The translations under genes were made by a program, and so were the position numbers. The notes beneath the pieces are model-generated. The model was not told where the DNA came from, searched no databases, and saw only the letters and a list, made by a program, of their open reading frames with translations. From positions 1-62,100 of the forward strand of contig CAJLYL010000002.1 in NCBI GenBank assembly GCA_905210855.1: 62,100 nt of DNA, given 5' to 3'. Below are positions 16,206-24,750 of the stretch, piece by piece (within the stretch, counting starts at the first letter, position 1; every line of letters begins with the position of its first letter). The stretch comes from an uncultured Clostridia bacterium. GTDB lineage: Bacteria; Bacillota; Clostridia; UMGS1810.

Positions 16206-16472
16206 ATGATTATCGGTAAGGTTATCGGCTCGGTTGTGTCCACAAGAAAAACCGAAAGTCTTGTGGGAAACAAATTTATGATTGTGGAGCCGCTCGATTC
16301 TATGATATACGCAAAGTCGCGTCTTGTGGCTACGGACAACATCGGCGCCGGAATAGGCGAGATAGTCCTTGTGGCAATGGGCAGTGCAGCAAGAATAGGC
16401 TGCGACAGAGAAAATGCTCCTATTGATGCAGCTATTGTCGGAATAGTTGATGACGGAGAGGAGATGGAGTAA
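16206..16472 (+). CDS. BMC-P pentameric vertex protein (EutN/CcmL family)
   Basis: 88-aa pentamer-forming protein that caps the vertices of the icosahedral shell. It begins MIIGKVIGSVVSTRK and contains GNKFMIVEPLD and VATDNIGAGIGEIVLVAMGSAAR, all typical of EutN/CcmL/PduN. It is the only BMC-P gene in the locus, enough to close a shell. AAAGGAATG lies upstream of the ATG. The PduS-like gene starts 4 nt after its stop. Confidence 0.95.
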   Translation: MIIGKVIGSVVSTRKTESLVGNKFMIVEPLDSMIYAKSRLVATDNIGAGIGEIVLVAMGSAARIGCDRENAPIDAAIVGIVDDGEEME

Positions 16473-16476
16473 CAAT

Positions 16477-17799
16477 ATGGAATTATCAGCACTTAAAGAC
16501 ATATTGAAAAACGGCGGTATAGTCGGCGCAGGCGGCGCGGGTTTTCCGTCATATGCAAAGCTTGATAAAAAAGCAGACACCATTGTGCTTAACTGCGCAG
16601 AGTGTGAACCGCTTTTTAATCTGCACAGACAGCTTCTGGCAAAGTTTGCGCGTGAGATACTCACCGCACTTGAAGAGGTTAGAAAGGCAGTTGAGGCAGA
16701 GCGCGTTATCATCGCGGTTAAGCCTACATATACAAATGCAATAGACGCAGTAAAGTTTTATTTACCGGAATTTAAGAATACAACAATTTCGCTTCTGCCG
16801 GAGATATATCCTGCCGGAGACGAGGTTGTTACCATATACGAAACAACCGGAAGAATTGTAAAACCCGGCAATCTGCCGATATCGGTGGGTGTCACGGTGT
16901 ACAATGTTGAAACCATGCTTAACGCATACTATGCAATCAAAGAGGCCAAGGGCATCACTCACAAGTATGTTGTCGTTGCCGGAGAAGTTAAGCATCCGGT
17001 TATGCTCAGGGTTCCGCTCGGCATGAAATATAAGGATGTCGTAGCGCTTGCCGGAGGCGAAACGGTTAAGGATTACACATATCTCAACGGCGGTGTAATG
17101 ACGGGCTTCCTTGCGACGGACAACAATGTCATCACAAAGACCTCCAACGCCATATTGGTGTTCCCGTCCGACCATCCGGTAATCCTCAAGCGCCGCACCA
17201 AGACGCAGATAAGCATTGCAAGGGCAATGAGTACCTGCTGTCAGTGCCGCTCATGCACGGATTTGTGCTCGAGACACACTCTCGGCTATCCCATAGAGCC
17301 GCATAAGTTTATGCGCGCAGTGTCAAAAGGTATGGACAGCGACGCTTCGGCAGTGCTCAACTCCATGTTTTGCTCACAGTGCGGACTGTGCGAGCTGTAT
17401 GCTTGTCCCCAGGGACTGTCGCCGAGAACACTCATCGGCGTGGCAAAGGGCGAGCTTCGCAAAAACGGCGTGAAACCCGAGATTCCCGAGTTCACGGGAG
17501 TTGATCCCGACAGAGACTACAAGAGAGTGCCCATGCACAGACTTCTTGCAAGGCTCGGACTCACTCAGTACAATGTCGGTGCGGATTTTGTTGAAGAAGA
17601 ACTTAAGCCGCAGGAAGTTAAAATACTCATGAGCCAGCATATAGGGCCTCCGTGCACACCCACGGTTAAGACGGGAGATACCGTAAATGCGGGCGATGTG
17701 GTCGGAACACCGGGAGACAAGCTCGGTGCGTGTATTCACGCATCCATATCCGGCAAGGTATCGGCGGTTGCTGACGGCTACATAATTATAAAGAGATAG
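16477..17799 (+). CDS. pduS: PduS-like (RnfC-like) flavin / iron-sulfur electron-transfer protein
   Basis: 440-aa protein related to the NADH-binding RnfC/NuoF fold. It begins with the glycine-rich GIVGAGGAGFPSYAK loop and NCAECEPL, then an SLBB-like middle, then two ferredoxin motifs: CCQCRSCTDLCSRH (near residue 250) and CSQCGLCELYACPQG (near residue 290), which fit two 4Fe-4S clusters. A barrel-sandwich domain ends the chain. Salmonella PduS is a cobalamin reductase, but no cobalamin enzyme is encoded here, so it more likely passes electrons between NADH and the PduT-type shell cluster or the activase. ATG 16477 is preferred over an upstream in-frame ATG because GATGGAG precedes it closely. 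Confidence 0.87.
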   Translation: MELSALKDILKNGGIVGAGGAGFPSYAKLDKKADTIVLNCAECEPLFNLHRQLLAKFAREILTALEEVRKAVEAERVIIAVKPTYTNAIDAVKFYLPEFKNTTISLLPEIYPAGDEVVTIYETTGRIVKPGNLPISVGVTVYNVETMLNAYYAIKEAKGITHKYVVVAGEVKHPVMLRVPLGMKYKDVVALAGGETVKDYTYLNGGVMTGFLATDNNVITKTSNAILVFPSDHPVILKRRTKTQISIARAMSTCCQCRSCTDLCSRHTLGYPIEPHKFMRAVSKGMDSDASAVLNSMFCSQCGLCELYACPQGLSPRTLIGVAKGELRKNGVKPEIPEFTGVDPDRDYKRVPMHRLLARLGLTQYNVGADFVEEELKPQEVKILMSQHIGPPCTPTVKTGDTVNAGDVVGTPGDKLGACIHASISGKVSAVADGYIIIKR

Positions 17800-17813
17800 G
17801 AGTGGAATAACAA

Positions 17814-18362
17814 ATGTCCAAAGCAATAGCTATGGTAGAATACTCAACGGTTGCAACCGGTATTCAGGCGGCAGATATTATGGTAAAGACCGCCGAGGTA
17901 GAGCTGATTGAGGCCGAGGTCGTTTGTCCCGGTAAATATATAGTGCTCATCAGCGGAGATTTGAGCGCGGTGAGAGCGGCGGTAGACAGCAGCAAGACAC
18001 ATTTCCCCTCAAAGCTCATAGACAGCTTTGTGCTCGGCAATCCGCATGAATCCATCTTTCCGGCTATCTACGGCACTACGGATGTGGAAAATCCGCGCGC
18101 ACTCGGTGTAGTGGAAACATATTCTGCAGCTTCCATTATAGTTGCGGCAGATGTTGCGGCAAAGACATCTCTTGTAGATCTTATTGAGCTGCGTATAGCC
18201 AAAGGAATGTGCGGAAAATCTTATCTGCTCATGACGGGCGAGGTTGCGTCTGTTCAGGCGGCTGTTGATAAGGTTAAAGCCGACCTTAAGGACACCGCTA
18301 TGTTCCTTGACAGTTCGGTAATTGCAAATCCTGATATGAAAATGTGGAAAAATATACTCTGA
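17814..18362 (+). CDS. pduT: PduT-type BMC-T shell protein with pore iron-sulfur cysteine
   Basis: 182-aa shell protein with two tandem BMC domains (about residues 3-90 and 95-180) that forms pseudohexameric trimers. Cys38 in VVCPGKYIV is at the same position as the PduT cysteine that, once from each subunit, holds a 4Fe-4S cluster at the trimer pore. The second domain starts ALGVVETYSAASIIVAAD. It lies 14 nt after the PduS-like gene, matching the known PduS-PduT partnership, and probably wires electrons across the shell. Confidence 0.93.
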   Translation: MSKAIAMVEYSTVATGIQAADIMVKTAEVELIEAEVVCPGKYIVLISGDLSAVRAAVDSSKTHFPSKLIDSFVLGNPHESIFPAIYGTTDVENPRALGVVETYSAASIIVAADVAAKTSLVDLIELRIAKGMCGKSYLLMTGEVASVQAAVDKVKADLKDTAMFLDSSVIANPDMKMWKNIL

Positions 18363-18386
18363 TTTTGAATTGAGGTGTACACAGTA

Positions 18387-19784
18387 ATGGATGAACAGTA
18401 CATAAGCCGATTGGTTGAGAGCGTTATAAAGGCCATAGACAGCGGCAGCGTCGGCGGCGTGCCGGTCGGCGGTCAAAAGGGTGTTTTCGACACCATGACA
18501 GAGGCACTCGAGGCTGTGCAGAAAGCATACAAACAATACAGAAATTATACCGTCGCACAGAGAGAAGAAATGATAGCGAACATCAGAAAACTCACTCTTG
18601 CCGAGGCTGACGTTATGGCAAAGCTCGGCGTGGAGGAAACCGGCATGGGCAGGGTTGCCGACAAGGTGATTAAGCACCAGCTTGTCGCAAACAAGACCCC
18701 GGGCACAGAGGATCTTGAACCGAGGGTCAAGACGGGCGACGGCGGACTCACGCTCATAGAAATGGCGCCTTTCGGCGTTATCGGCAGCATAACTCCGTCC
18801 ACAAATCCGTCAGAGACGGTTATCTGCAATTCAATCGGCATGATTGCCGGCGGCAACGCGGTTGTGTTCAATCCCCATCCCCATGCTTGCAGGACGGCAA
18901 ATTATGCGGTAGATCTTGTTAACCGTGCCATCCTTGAGGCAGGCGGCCCTGAGAATCTGGTTGTATCGGTTAGGAAACCCACTATGGACACATCAAACGA
19001 GATGATGAAGTGTCCGGCTGTTAAGATGCTTGTGGCGACGGGAGGCCCCGGAGTTGTGAGAACACTGCTTTCATCGGGCAAAAAGGCTATCGGCGCAGGC
19101 GCGGGCAATCCGCCCGTCATAGTTGACGACACCGCGGATATAGAAAAGGCAGCGAGGGATATCGTTGCCGGAGCAAGCTTTGACAACAATCTGCCGTGCA
19201 TTGCGGAGAAAGAGTGCTTTGTGTTCAATTCCGTTGCAGATGAACTCATATCGCACATGACCGCAAACGGCGCTTACCTTGTTAACAAGGAGCAGAGAGA
19301 CCGCATAATGAGTTTCTGCCTGGTAAACAGGGACGGCAAGTATGTTATAAACAAAAAATGGGTCGGCAAGGACGCTCGGCTTTTCCTCAGGGAAATCGGC
19401 ATAGACGCAGATCCGAGACTTATCATCTGCGAGGCGGAGGAGATGCATCCGTTTGTGCAGACAGAGATGATGATGCCCGTGCTGCCTATTGTCAGAGTAA
19501 ACAATATAGACGAGGCAATAGACATGGCGGTCAGAGCAGAGCACGGATGCAGGCATTCGGCGCACATCCATTCAAAGAATGTTGAGCGTCTTACAAAATT
19601 TGCGCGTGAGGTGGAGACCACCATATTTGTGAAGAATGCTCCGTCCTATGCCGGAATAGGCGCAGGCGGCGAGGGTCACACCACATTCACCATTGCCGGC
19701 CCTACCGGCGAGGGACTCACCAGTGCAAGATCCTTTACAAGACAGCGCAGATGTGTGCTTGCGGAAGGATTCCATATTGTGTGA
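18387..19784 (+). CDS. pduP: CoA-acylating propionaldehyde dehydrogenase with N-terminal targeting peptide
   Basis: 465-aa aldehyde dehydrogenase of the PduP/EutE group that converts propionaldehyde, NAD and CoA to propionyl-CoA. The first ~17 residues (MDEQYISRLVESVIKAI) are the amphipathic encapsulation helix, joined by a Gly-rich linker (GSVGGVPVGGQ) to the catalytic domain. The catalytic cysteine is Cys271 in NNLPCIAEKE; ITPSTNPSE and AGAGNPPV are cofactor-loop motifs of the family. ATG 18387 is chosen over GTG 18375 because GAGGTG lies just upstream and the targeting helix starts at this Met. It feeds PduL, encoded two genes downstream. Confidence 0.94.
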   Translation: MDEQYISRLVESVIKAIDSGSVGGVPVGGQKGVFDTMTEALEAVQKAYKQYRNYTVAQREEMIANIRKLTLAEADVMAKLGVEETGMGRVADKVIKHQLVANKTPGTEDLEPRVKTGDGGLTLIEMAPFGVIGSITPSTNPSETVICNSIGMIAGGNAVVFNPHPHACRTANYAVDLVNRAILEAGGPENLVVSVRKPTMDTSNEMMKCPAVKMLVATGGPGVVRTLLSSGKKAIGAGAGNPPVIVDDTADIEKAARDIVAGASFDNNLPCIAEKECFVFNSVADELISHMTANGAYLVNKEQRDRIMSFCLVNRDGKYVINKKWVGKDARLFLREIGIDADPRLIICEAEEMHPFVQTEMMMPVLPIVRVNNIDEAIDMAVRAEHGCRHSAHIHSKNVERLTKFAREVETTIFVKNAPSYAGIGAGGEGHTTFTIAGPTGEGLTSARSFTRQRRCVLAEGFHIV

Positions 19785-19817
19785 TAACAGACATTACAGA
19801 AAGGAATTGTTAATCCG

Positions 19818-20450
19818 ATGAAAGCATTGGGTATGATAGAGGTATACGGCTTTTCCAATGCTGTCTTTGCGGCGGACGCTGCGGCAAAGGCGGCGGATGT
19901 AAAAATAATCGCATTCGACAGGAACAGACCGTTTGGCAAATTTCCCGTGCCTCTGATAATGCAGGTCAAGATGGAGGGCAGCTTGTCCGCCGTCCGCGCC
20001 GGCATGGAGGCTGCGGAGAACTTTGCAAAATCCGTAGACAGATACATAGTTTCGCACATAATACCCAATCCCGGGGAAGGCGTGGAGAAACTTGCGTACA
20101 GGATAGATATCAACAGAGACAAATTCAACAAAAAACTGCCGAAGAGTTTCCTCGGGGCAGATGAACCCGTTATAAAAAACAAGGCGGCTATCGCTCTGCT
20201 TGAGGTGGAGGGACTTGTAGCGTCCGTTGTCGGGCTTGACTCCATGCTCAAGACGGCGAATGTGCGCCTGATTCATTCCGAAAAGCGTCTTGGCGGACGC
20301 CTTGTTACCTATGTTGTGACCGGCTCTGTGTCCGCGGTGACTGCGGCGGTGCTCTCCGGCAAGGAGGCGGCGTCGGCTGTCGGCAAGGTTTACGGCGACG
20401 TGGTTATCGCAAATCCGCATGACGAGGTGCTTAAGTTTTTTGATATTTAA
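19818..20450 (+). CDS. Tandem-domain BMC-T shell protein
   Basis: 210-aa shell protein with two BMC domains. The first starts MKALGMIEVYGFSNAVFAAD and ends near HIIPNPGEGVEKL; a ~25-residue linker with KFNKKLPKSF follows; the second starts AIALLEVEGLVASVVGLDS and ends VVIANPHDEVLKFF. It lacks the Cys38 of its PduT-like neighbour. Such trimers form larger and sometimes gated pores. Which BMC-T subgroup it belongs to cannot be told without alignment. GAAAGGAATTG precedes the ATG. Confidence 0.9.
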   Translation: MKALGMIEVYGFSNAVFAADAAAKAADVKIIAFDRNRPFGKFPVPLIMQVKMEGSLSAVRAGMEAAENFAKSVDRYIVSHIIPNPGEGVEKLAYRIDINRDKFNKKLPKSFLGADEPVIKNKAAIALLEVEGLVASVVGLDSMLKTANVRLIHSEKRLGGRLVTYVVTGSVSAVTAAVLSGKEAASAVGKVYGDVVIANPHDEVLKFFDI

Positions 20451-20465
20451 TCTGAGGTGTGTTTT

Positions 20466-21116
20466 ATGAAGATTGATGAGGCAAAGCTTAAACAGACAAT
20501 TGCTCAGGTCATGAGCGAGATGAAACCGCAGATTGACGAAAGCAACGGAGAAATTAAGGTCGGTGTTTCTCAAAGGCATATACATCTCTCAAGAGAGGAT
20601 CTCGATACCCTCTTCGGCAAGGGATATGAACTGACCGTTAAAAAGATGCTCATGGGCAGAGAGTTTGCATCCAACGAGGTGGTAACCCTTGTTGGCCCGT
20701 CTCTCAAGGCTATACCTAATGTCCGTGTGCTCGGCCCTGTGCGCGCGCACACCCAGGTGGAGATATCGCGCACGGACACATTTGTGCTCAAAGTCTCGCC
20801 CCCGGTTCGTCCGTCGGGTGATGTCAAGGGCAGCGAGAGGGTAGTTGTTGTGGGGCCAAAAGGCACCGTATACCTCAAGGAGGGCGTTATCATCGCCAAC
20901 AGACACATTCACCTTACACCGGAGTATGCGGCTAAACATGGCATAAAGGATAATGATTATGTGGATGTCGAGATAGAAAACACCGAGAAGCCGACGAGAT
21001 TCTACGGGGTGCAGGTGAGAGTAAGAGACGATTTTAATGTGGAGATGCATATAGATACCGACGATGCCAATTCGGCAGGACTCAAAAACGGCATGAGGGT
21101 TCGTATTATTAAGTAA
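20466..21116 (+). CDS. pduL: Phosphate propanoyltransferase PduL with N-terminal targeting helix
   Basis: 216-aa phosphotransacylase that turns propionyl-CoA and phosphate into propionyl phosphate and free CoA, recycling CoA inside the compartment. Residues 3-18 (DEAKLKQTIAQVMSEM) form the encapsulation helix. The catalytic fold shows both zinc-binding histidine motifs, SQRHIHLSRED and ANRHIHLTPEYA, plus EMHIDTDDANSAGL near the C terminus. ATG 20466 is favoured by GAGGTG just upstream. No propionate kinase follows, so ATP recovery from propionyl phosphate uses a kinase encoded elsewhere. Confidence 0.95.
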   Translation: MKIDEAKLKQTIAQVMSEMKPQIDESNGEIKVGVSQRHIHLSREDLDTLFGKGYELTVKKMLMGREFASNEVVTLVGPSLKAIPNVRVLGPVRAHTQVEISRTDTFVLKVSPPVRPSGDVKGSERVVVVGPKGTVYLKEGVIIANRHIHLTPEYAAKHGIKDNDYVDVEIENTEKPTRFYGVQVRVRDDFNVEMHIDTDDANSAGLKNGMRVRIIK

Positions 21117-21129
21117 GGAGTGTGATTTC

Positions 21130-21891
21130 GTGTTCGCACTGGAACGCCAAAAGAGAATTATGGATATGCTCTCGCGCGACGGAGCGGTGCTCGTGAGCAA
21201 GCTGAGCAGCGAGCTGGGCGTGACCGAGGAGACCATAAGGCGCGACCTGGAGAAACTTGAAAAGCAGGAGAGCCTCAGGCGCACGCACGGCGGAGCCGTA
21301 CCCATAGATGAAACCACATATGAACTCAGCCTTGAAAAGAGAAAATCCACAAATGTTGAAGCCAAGAAGAGCCTTGCAAAGGCTGCGGCGGAGTGCGTTG
21401 TGTCGGGTGACACCATTTTTCTCGACGCGTCCACCACAACATTTTTCATGGCAAAGGAGATAAAGGGTATCAAGAACATCACGGTTATAACCAACTCTGT
21501 GAGGGTTATAAACGAGCTTGCCGGTCATGACGGCATAAAACTTGTTGCAATCGGCGGCGCTGTCAGCAAGAATCAGTCGTTTGTCGGCAACCTTGCGGAA
21601 AGGTCTATTGAGGAGAACTATTTTGCCAACAAGATGTTTTTCTCCAGCAAGGGAGTTACGGCGGACACGGGTGTTCTTGACAGCAACGAGGAAGAATGCG
21701 GCATCAAGCTTAAGATGATAAAGAATTCTACAAAGAGGTATTACATCTGCGACAGGACTAAGGTCGGCAGGATAGGATTTGTCAAGCTTGCGGATTTTGG
21801 CATGATTGACACTTTCATCACCGATTCGCCGCTCGATGAAGTAATGACCGCGCGGCTTGCGGATGCTGAAGTGAATGTAATAAGAATTTAG
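21130..21891 (+). CDS. DeoR-family transcriptional regulator, probably of the microcompartment/sugar locus
   Basis: 253-aa regulator with a DeoR helix-turn-helix (RQKRIMDMLSRDGAVLVSKL, then VTEETIRRDLEKLE near residue 35) and a DeoR sugar-phosphate sensor domain (GDTIFLDASTTTFFMAKEI, TNSVRVINELAG). Members are usually released from DNA by a phosphorylated sugar, which here could be the ketose 1-phosphate made by the adjacent kinase. It starts with GTG 21130 shortly after pduL and lies between pduL and the rhamnulokinase, so it probably controls the locus. A candidate operator is described in the findings. Confidence 0.9.
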   Translation: MFALERQKRIMDMLSRDGAVLVSKLSSELGVTEETIRRDLEKLEKQESLRRTHGGAVPIDETTYELSLEKRKSTNVEAKKSLAKAAAECVVSGDTIFLDASTTTFFMAKEIKGIKNITVITNSVRVINELAGHDGIKLVAIGGAVSKNQSFVGNLAERSIEENYFANKMFFSSKGVTADTGVLDSNEEECGIKLKMIKNSTKRYYICDRTKVGRIGFVKLADFGMIDTFITDSPLDEVMTARLADAEVNVIRI

Positions 21892-21902
21892 AAATTAAAT
21901 TT

Positions 21903-21928
21903 AGGGATGTAATATGCTTTACATCCCT
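21903..21928 (+). repeat. Hairpin between the DeoR gene and the rhamnulokinase
   Basis: Perfect 10-bp stem AGGGATGTAA (21903-21912) and TTACATCCCT (21919-21928) with a 6-nt loop. No U-run follows, so it is more likely an RNA stability or attenuation element, or an operator, than a terminator. The kinase ribosome site AAAGGAG lies about 30 nt downstream. Confidence 0.55.
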
Positions 21929-21970
21929 GTTAGCATATTCAGCCGTCACATACGGCGAAAGGAGATAATT

Positions 21971-23440
21971 ATGAAAAAGGTATTGGCATTTGACCTCGGC
22001 GCATCCAGCGGCAGAGGAATCCTCGCAACACTCGACGGCGGCAAAATCACCCTGGAGGAGATTCACCGTTTCGAGAACAACGGAGTAAATATGCGCGGCA
22101 CACTGTACTGGGATATTATATATCTGTTCAATCAGATAAAGCAGGGCATAGTAAAGGTGCGCCTTGCCGGCGGCTTTGACTGCATAGGTATAGACACATG
22201 GGGCGTGGATTTCGGCATGATAGACGAAAGCGGCGACCTGGTGACAAACCCCGTACATTACCGCGACACACGCACCGACGGCATACCGGAGGAGCTGTTT
22301 AAGGAGATATCCAAGCAGGAAGTCTATGACCGCACAGGTATTCAGATAATCAATTTCAACACCCTGTTCCAGATGTACTACATGGCTAAGTATAAGAAAA
22401 AAACTCTTTCCCTTGCGGACAAGATTCTTTTCATACCCGATTTGCTCAACTATTTTCTCACCGGGGAGAAGAAGATTGAGTACACCATTGCGTCCACATC
22501 TCAGATGATTAATCCCTACACGCGCGATTGGGACAGGGAGATGCTCTCCAAGCTTAACATCCCGACAGATTTGCTCTGCGACATAGTTATGCCGGGCACT
22601 GTCCTCGGCAAGCTCACTCCCGACATCTGCGAGGAGCTCTCGACAGACGCGGCGGAGGTTGTAGCGGTCGGCTCTCATGACACTGCTTCGGCGGTTGTCA
22701 GTGTGCCCACAACAGAGGATGATTTTGTATACATCAGCTGCGGCACATGGTCGCTGTTCGGCACGGAGCTGAGCGAGCCGCTCATCTGTGAGGAGGGGCT
22801 TGCTTCATCATACACCAATGAGGGCGGCTATGACGGCAGAATAAGATTTTTGACTAACATCATGGGTCTGTGGCTCATACAGGAGTCAAGGCGCACTTGG
22901 ATAAAGCAGGGCACGGAGCGCAGCTTTGCCGAGCTTGCCGCAGAGGCAGGCGAGAGCGAGCCTTTCAAGTGCTTTGTAGACCCCGATTATGCCGAATTCG
23001 GCAAGCCGGGTGATTTGCCCAAGCGCATCCGCAAATATTGCGAGGCTACGGGTCAGACTGCTCCGCAGACCATAGGCGAGGTGTCGCGCTGCATTTACGA
23101 GAGCCTTGCGCTCAAGTATAAGCATTCGCTTAATAACCTCAAAAAAATTACCGGCAAGGAGTATAATTGCATCCACATAGTCGGCGGCGGAGCAAATGCG
23201 GCAATCCTGTGTCAGATGACGGCGGACGCTTGCGGCATACCTGTTCAGGCAGGCCCCGTTGAGGCGACGGCTATCGGCAATGTGGCGGTGCAGCTTGTTG
23301 CCATGGGCGAGATTTCTGGTATCAGGCAGGCGCGTGAGATTATCAAAAATTCATTCGACATCAAGACCTATCAGCCGAATAATACTCAGCTGTGGGATGA
23401 GAAGTATGAGGAATTCAAAAAGATAATCGCAAAGCTGTAA
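21971..23440 (+). CDS. rhaB: Rhamnulokinase-family sugar kinase
   Basis: 489-aa FGGY-family kinase that phosphorylates a ketose at carbon 1 in the cytosol. The N-terminal VLAFDLGASSGRGIL phosphate loop, NGVNMRGTLYWDI, the GIDTWGVDFGMID segment with the catalytic aspartate, GSHDTASAV and the C-terminal IVGGGANAAILCQ are typical of RhaB. Rhamnulose is the likely substrate but fuculose is possible since the downstream aldolase is FucA-like. ATG 21971 follows AAAGGAG by 6 nt. No isomerase is encoded nearby. Confidence 0.9.
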   Translation: MKKVLAFDLGASSGRGILATLDGGKITLEEIHRFENNGVNMRGTLYWDIIYLFNQIKQGIVKVRLAGGFDCIGIDTWGVDFGMIDESGDLVTNPVHYRDTRTDGIPEELFKEISKQEVYDRTGIQIINFNTLFQMYYMAKYKKKTLSLADKILFIPDLLNYFLTGEKKIEYTIASTSQMINPYTRDWDREMLSKLNIPTDLLCDIVMPGTVLGKLTPDICEELSTDAAEVVAVGSHDTASAVVSVPTTEDDFVYISCGTWSLFGTELSEPLICEEGLASSYTNEGGYDGRIRFLTNIMGLWLIQESRRTWIKQGTERSFAELAAEAGESEPFKCFVDPDYAEFGKPGDLPKRIRKYCEATGQTAPQTIGEVSRCIYESLALKYKHSLNNLKKITGKEYNCIHIVGGGANAAILCQMTADACGIPVQAGPVEATAIGNVAVQLVAMGEISGIRQAREIIKNSFDIKTYQPNNTQLWDEKYEEFKKIIAKL

Positions 23441-23503
23441 GAATAATTTCCGGCTGATTGTCAATATTCTGCATACAAATGTTTGGCTTTTTGTATTTTT
23501 ATG

Positions 23504-23532
23504 TTGCATTTTCTTTGAAAATGTTATATAAT
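23504..23532 (+). promoter_or_regulatory. Sigma-A promoter P3, before the iron alcohol dehydrogenase
   Basis: TTGCAT (23504-23509), 17-bp spacer, TATAAT (23527-23532). The flanking region holds an inverted pair ATTGTCAA (23457-23464) and TTGACAAT (23541-23548), and ATACATTTT at 23562-23570, the exact reverse complement of AAAATGTAT at promoter P1. Confidence 0.72.
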
Positions 23533-23592
23533 TATTGCAGTTGACAATGAGAACAATATCTATACATTTTGCATATAAAGGAAGCATCGATT

Positions 23593-24735
23593 ATGGAAAA
23601 CTTCACAATTAAAACCAGAATAAATTTCGGCTCGGACGCGCTCAAGAGGCTTGAGCAGATACCCTATAAAAAGGTTCTCGTCATCACCGACCCGTTCATG
23701 GCTAAGAGCGGCATGATAAAGCTCGTCACGGACAGGCTGGATGCCGGTGCCATAAAGTACGAGCTTTTCACAGATGTTGTGCCCGATCCGCCGATATCAA
23801 AAATATCTCTCGGCGTCGGCGCTATGTCGCAGTATCACCCCGACGCACTCGTTGCGGTCGGCGGCGGCTCTGCCATAGATTCCGCCAAGGCCATCAACAA
23901 GGTGTACTCGCAGATTGCCAAAGCCAGGACGGTGCCCATGGTTGCCATTCCGACAACAAGCGGAACAGGCTCCGAGGTTACATCTTTTGCTGTTATCAGC
24001 GACCCCGAGGCAAACTGCAAATATCCGCTCATTAATGACGATATGCTGCCTGTCGAAACCATTCTTGACGCAGAGCTTGTAAAGAGCGTTCCGGCAAACA
24101 TCACCGCCAACACGGGCATGGATGTGCTCACTCATGCAATTGAGGCTTTTGTAAGTACAAATCACAACGATTTTTCCGACGCAATGGCAGAAAAGGCGAT
24201 TGAACTTTGCGGCGAATATCTCCTCCGCTCCTATGCGGACAACAACGACACCGTCGCAAGGGAAAAAATGCACAGTGCTTCATGTCTTGCCGGTATTGCG
24301 TTCAACAGCGCTTCGCTCGGCGTGAACCACGGCATTGCCCATGCCATAGGCGCGCATTTCCACATTCCGCACGGGCAGGCAAACGCCATGCTGCTGCCGA
24401 AGATAGTGGAGTTCAACAGCGGAGTTACCGGCATAACCAAAAAGCATGATGAGTGCAACCCGTGCATTAACAGATATGCGCGCATTGCAAACACCCTCGG
24501 TCTGAGCGCGCCTTACAGCGTGTATTCGGTCAGAGCACTTATCAATTGGCTCAATTTCATGATTTCCGAGATGAAGATTCCCGAGAGCATCTCCAAATGC
24601 GGCGTGGATAAATACAAGTATTTCTCGGAGATTGACAAAATGGCAAAGAATGCCCTTGCGGATGCCTGCACGGCAACAAACCCGATTGTGCCCACCGTTG
24701 AGGATGTCAAGAGAATACTTACCGAATTATACTAA
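23593..24735 (+). CDS. Iron-containing alcohol dehydrogenase (lactaldehyde reductase / 1-propanol dehydrogenase type)
   Basis: 380-aa group III alcohol dehydrogenase. GGGSAIDSAKAI is the nucleotide-binding loop, TTSGTGSEVTSFAVI the family signature, and the metal is held by Asp and His residues including NHGIAHAIGAHFHIPHGQAN. It probably reduces lactaldehyde to 1,2-propanediol (FucO-like) or propionaldehyde to 1-propanol (PduQ-like); the sequence does not decide. There is no N-terminal targeting helix, unlike the zinc dehydrogenase in the locus. ATG 23593 follows AAAGGAAG by 8 nt. It closes the locus and has its own promoter and terminator. Confidence 0.9.
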   Translation: MENFTIKTRINFGSDALKRLEQIPYKKVLVITDPFMAKSGMIKLVTDRLDAGAIKYELFTDVVPDPPISKISLGVGAMSQYHPDALVAVGGGSAIDSAKAINKVYSQIAKARTVPMVAIPTTSGTGSEVTSFAVISDPEANCKYPLINDDMLPVETILDAELVKSVPANITANTGMDVLTHAIEAFVSTNHNDFSDAMAEKAIELCGEYLLRSYADNNDTVAREKMHSASCLAGIAFNSASLGVNHGIAHAIGAHFHIPHGQANAMLLPKIVEFNSGVTGITKKHDECNPCINRYARIANTLGLSAPYSVYSVRALINWLNFMISEMKIPESISKCGVDKYKYFSEIDKMAKNALADACTATNPIVPTVEDVKRILTELY

Positions 24736-24750
24736 TAATAAACGCAAACG

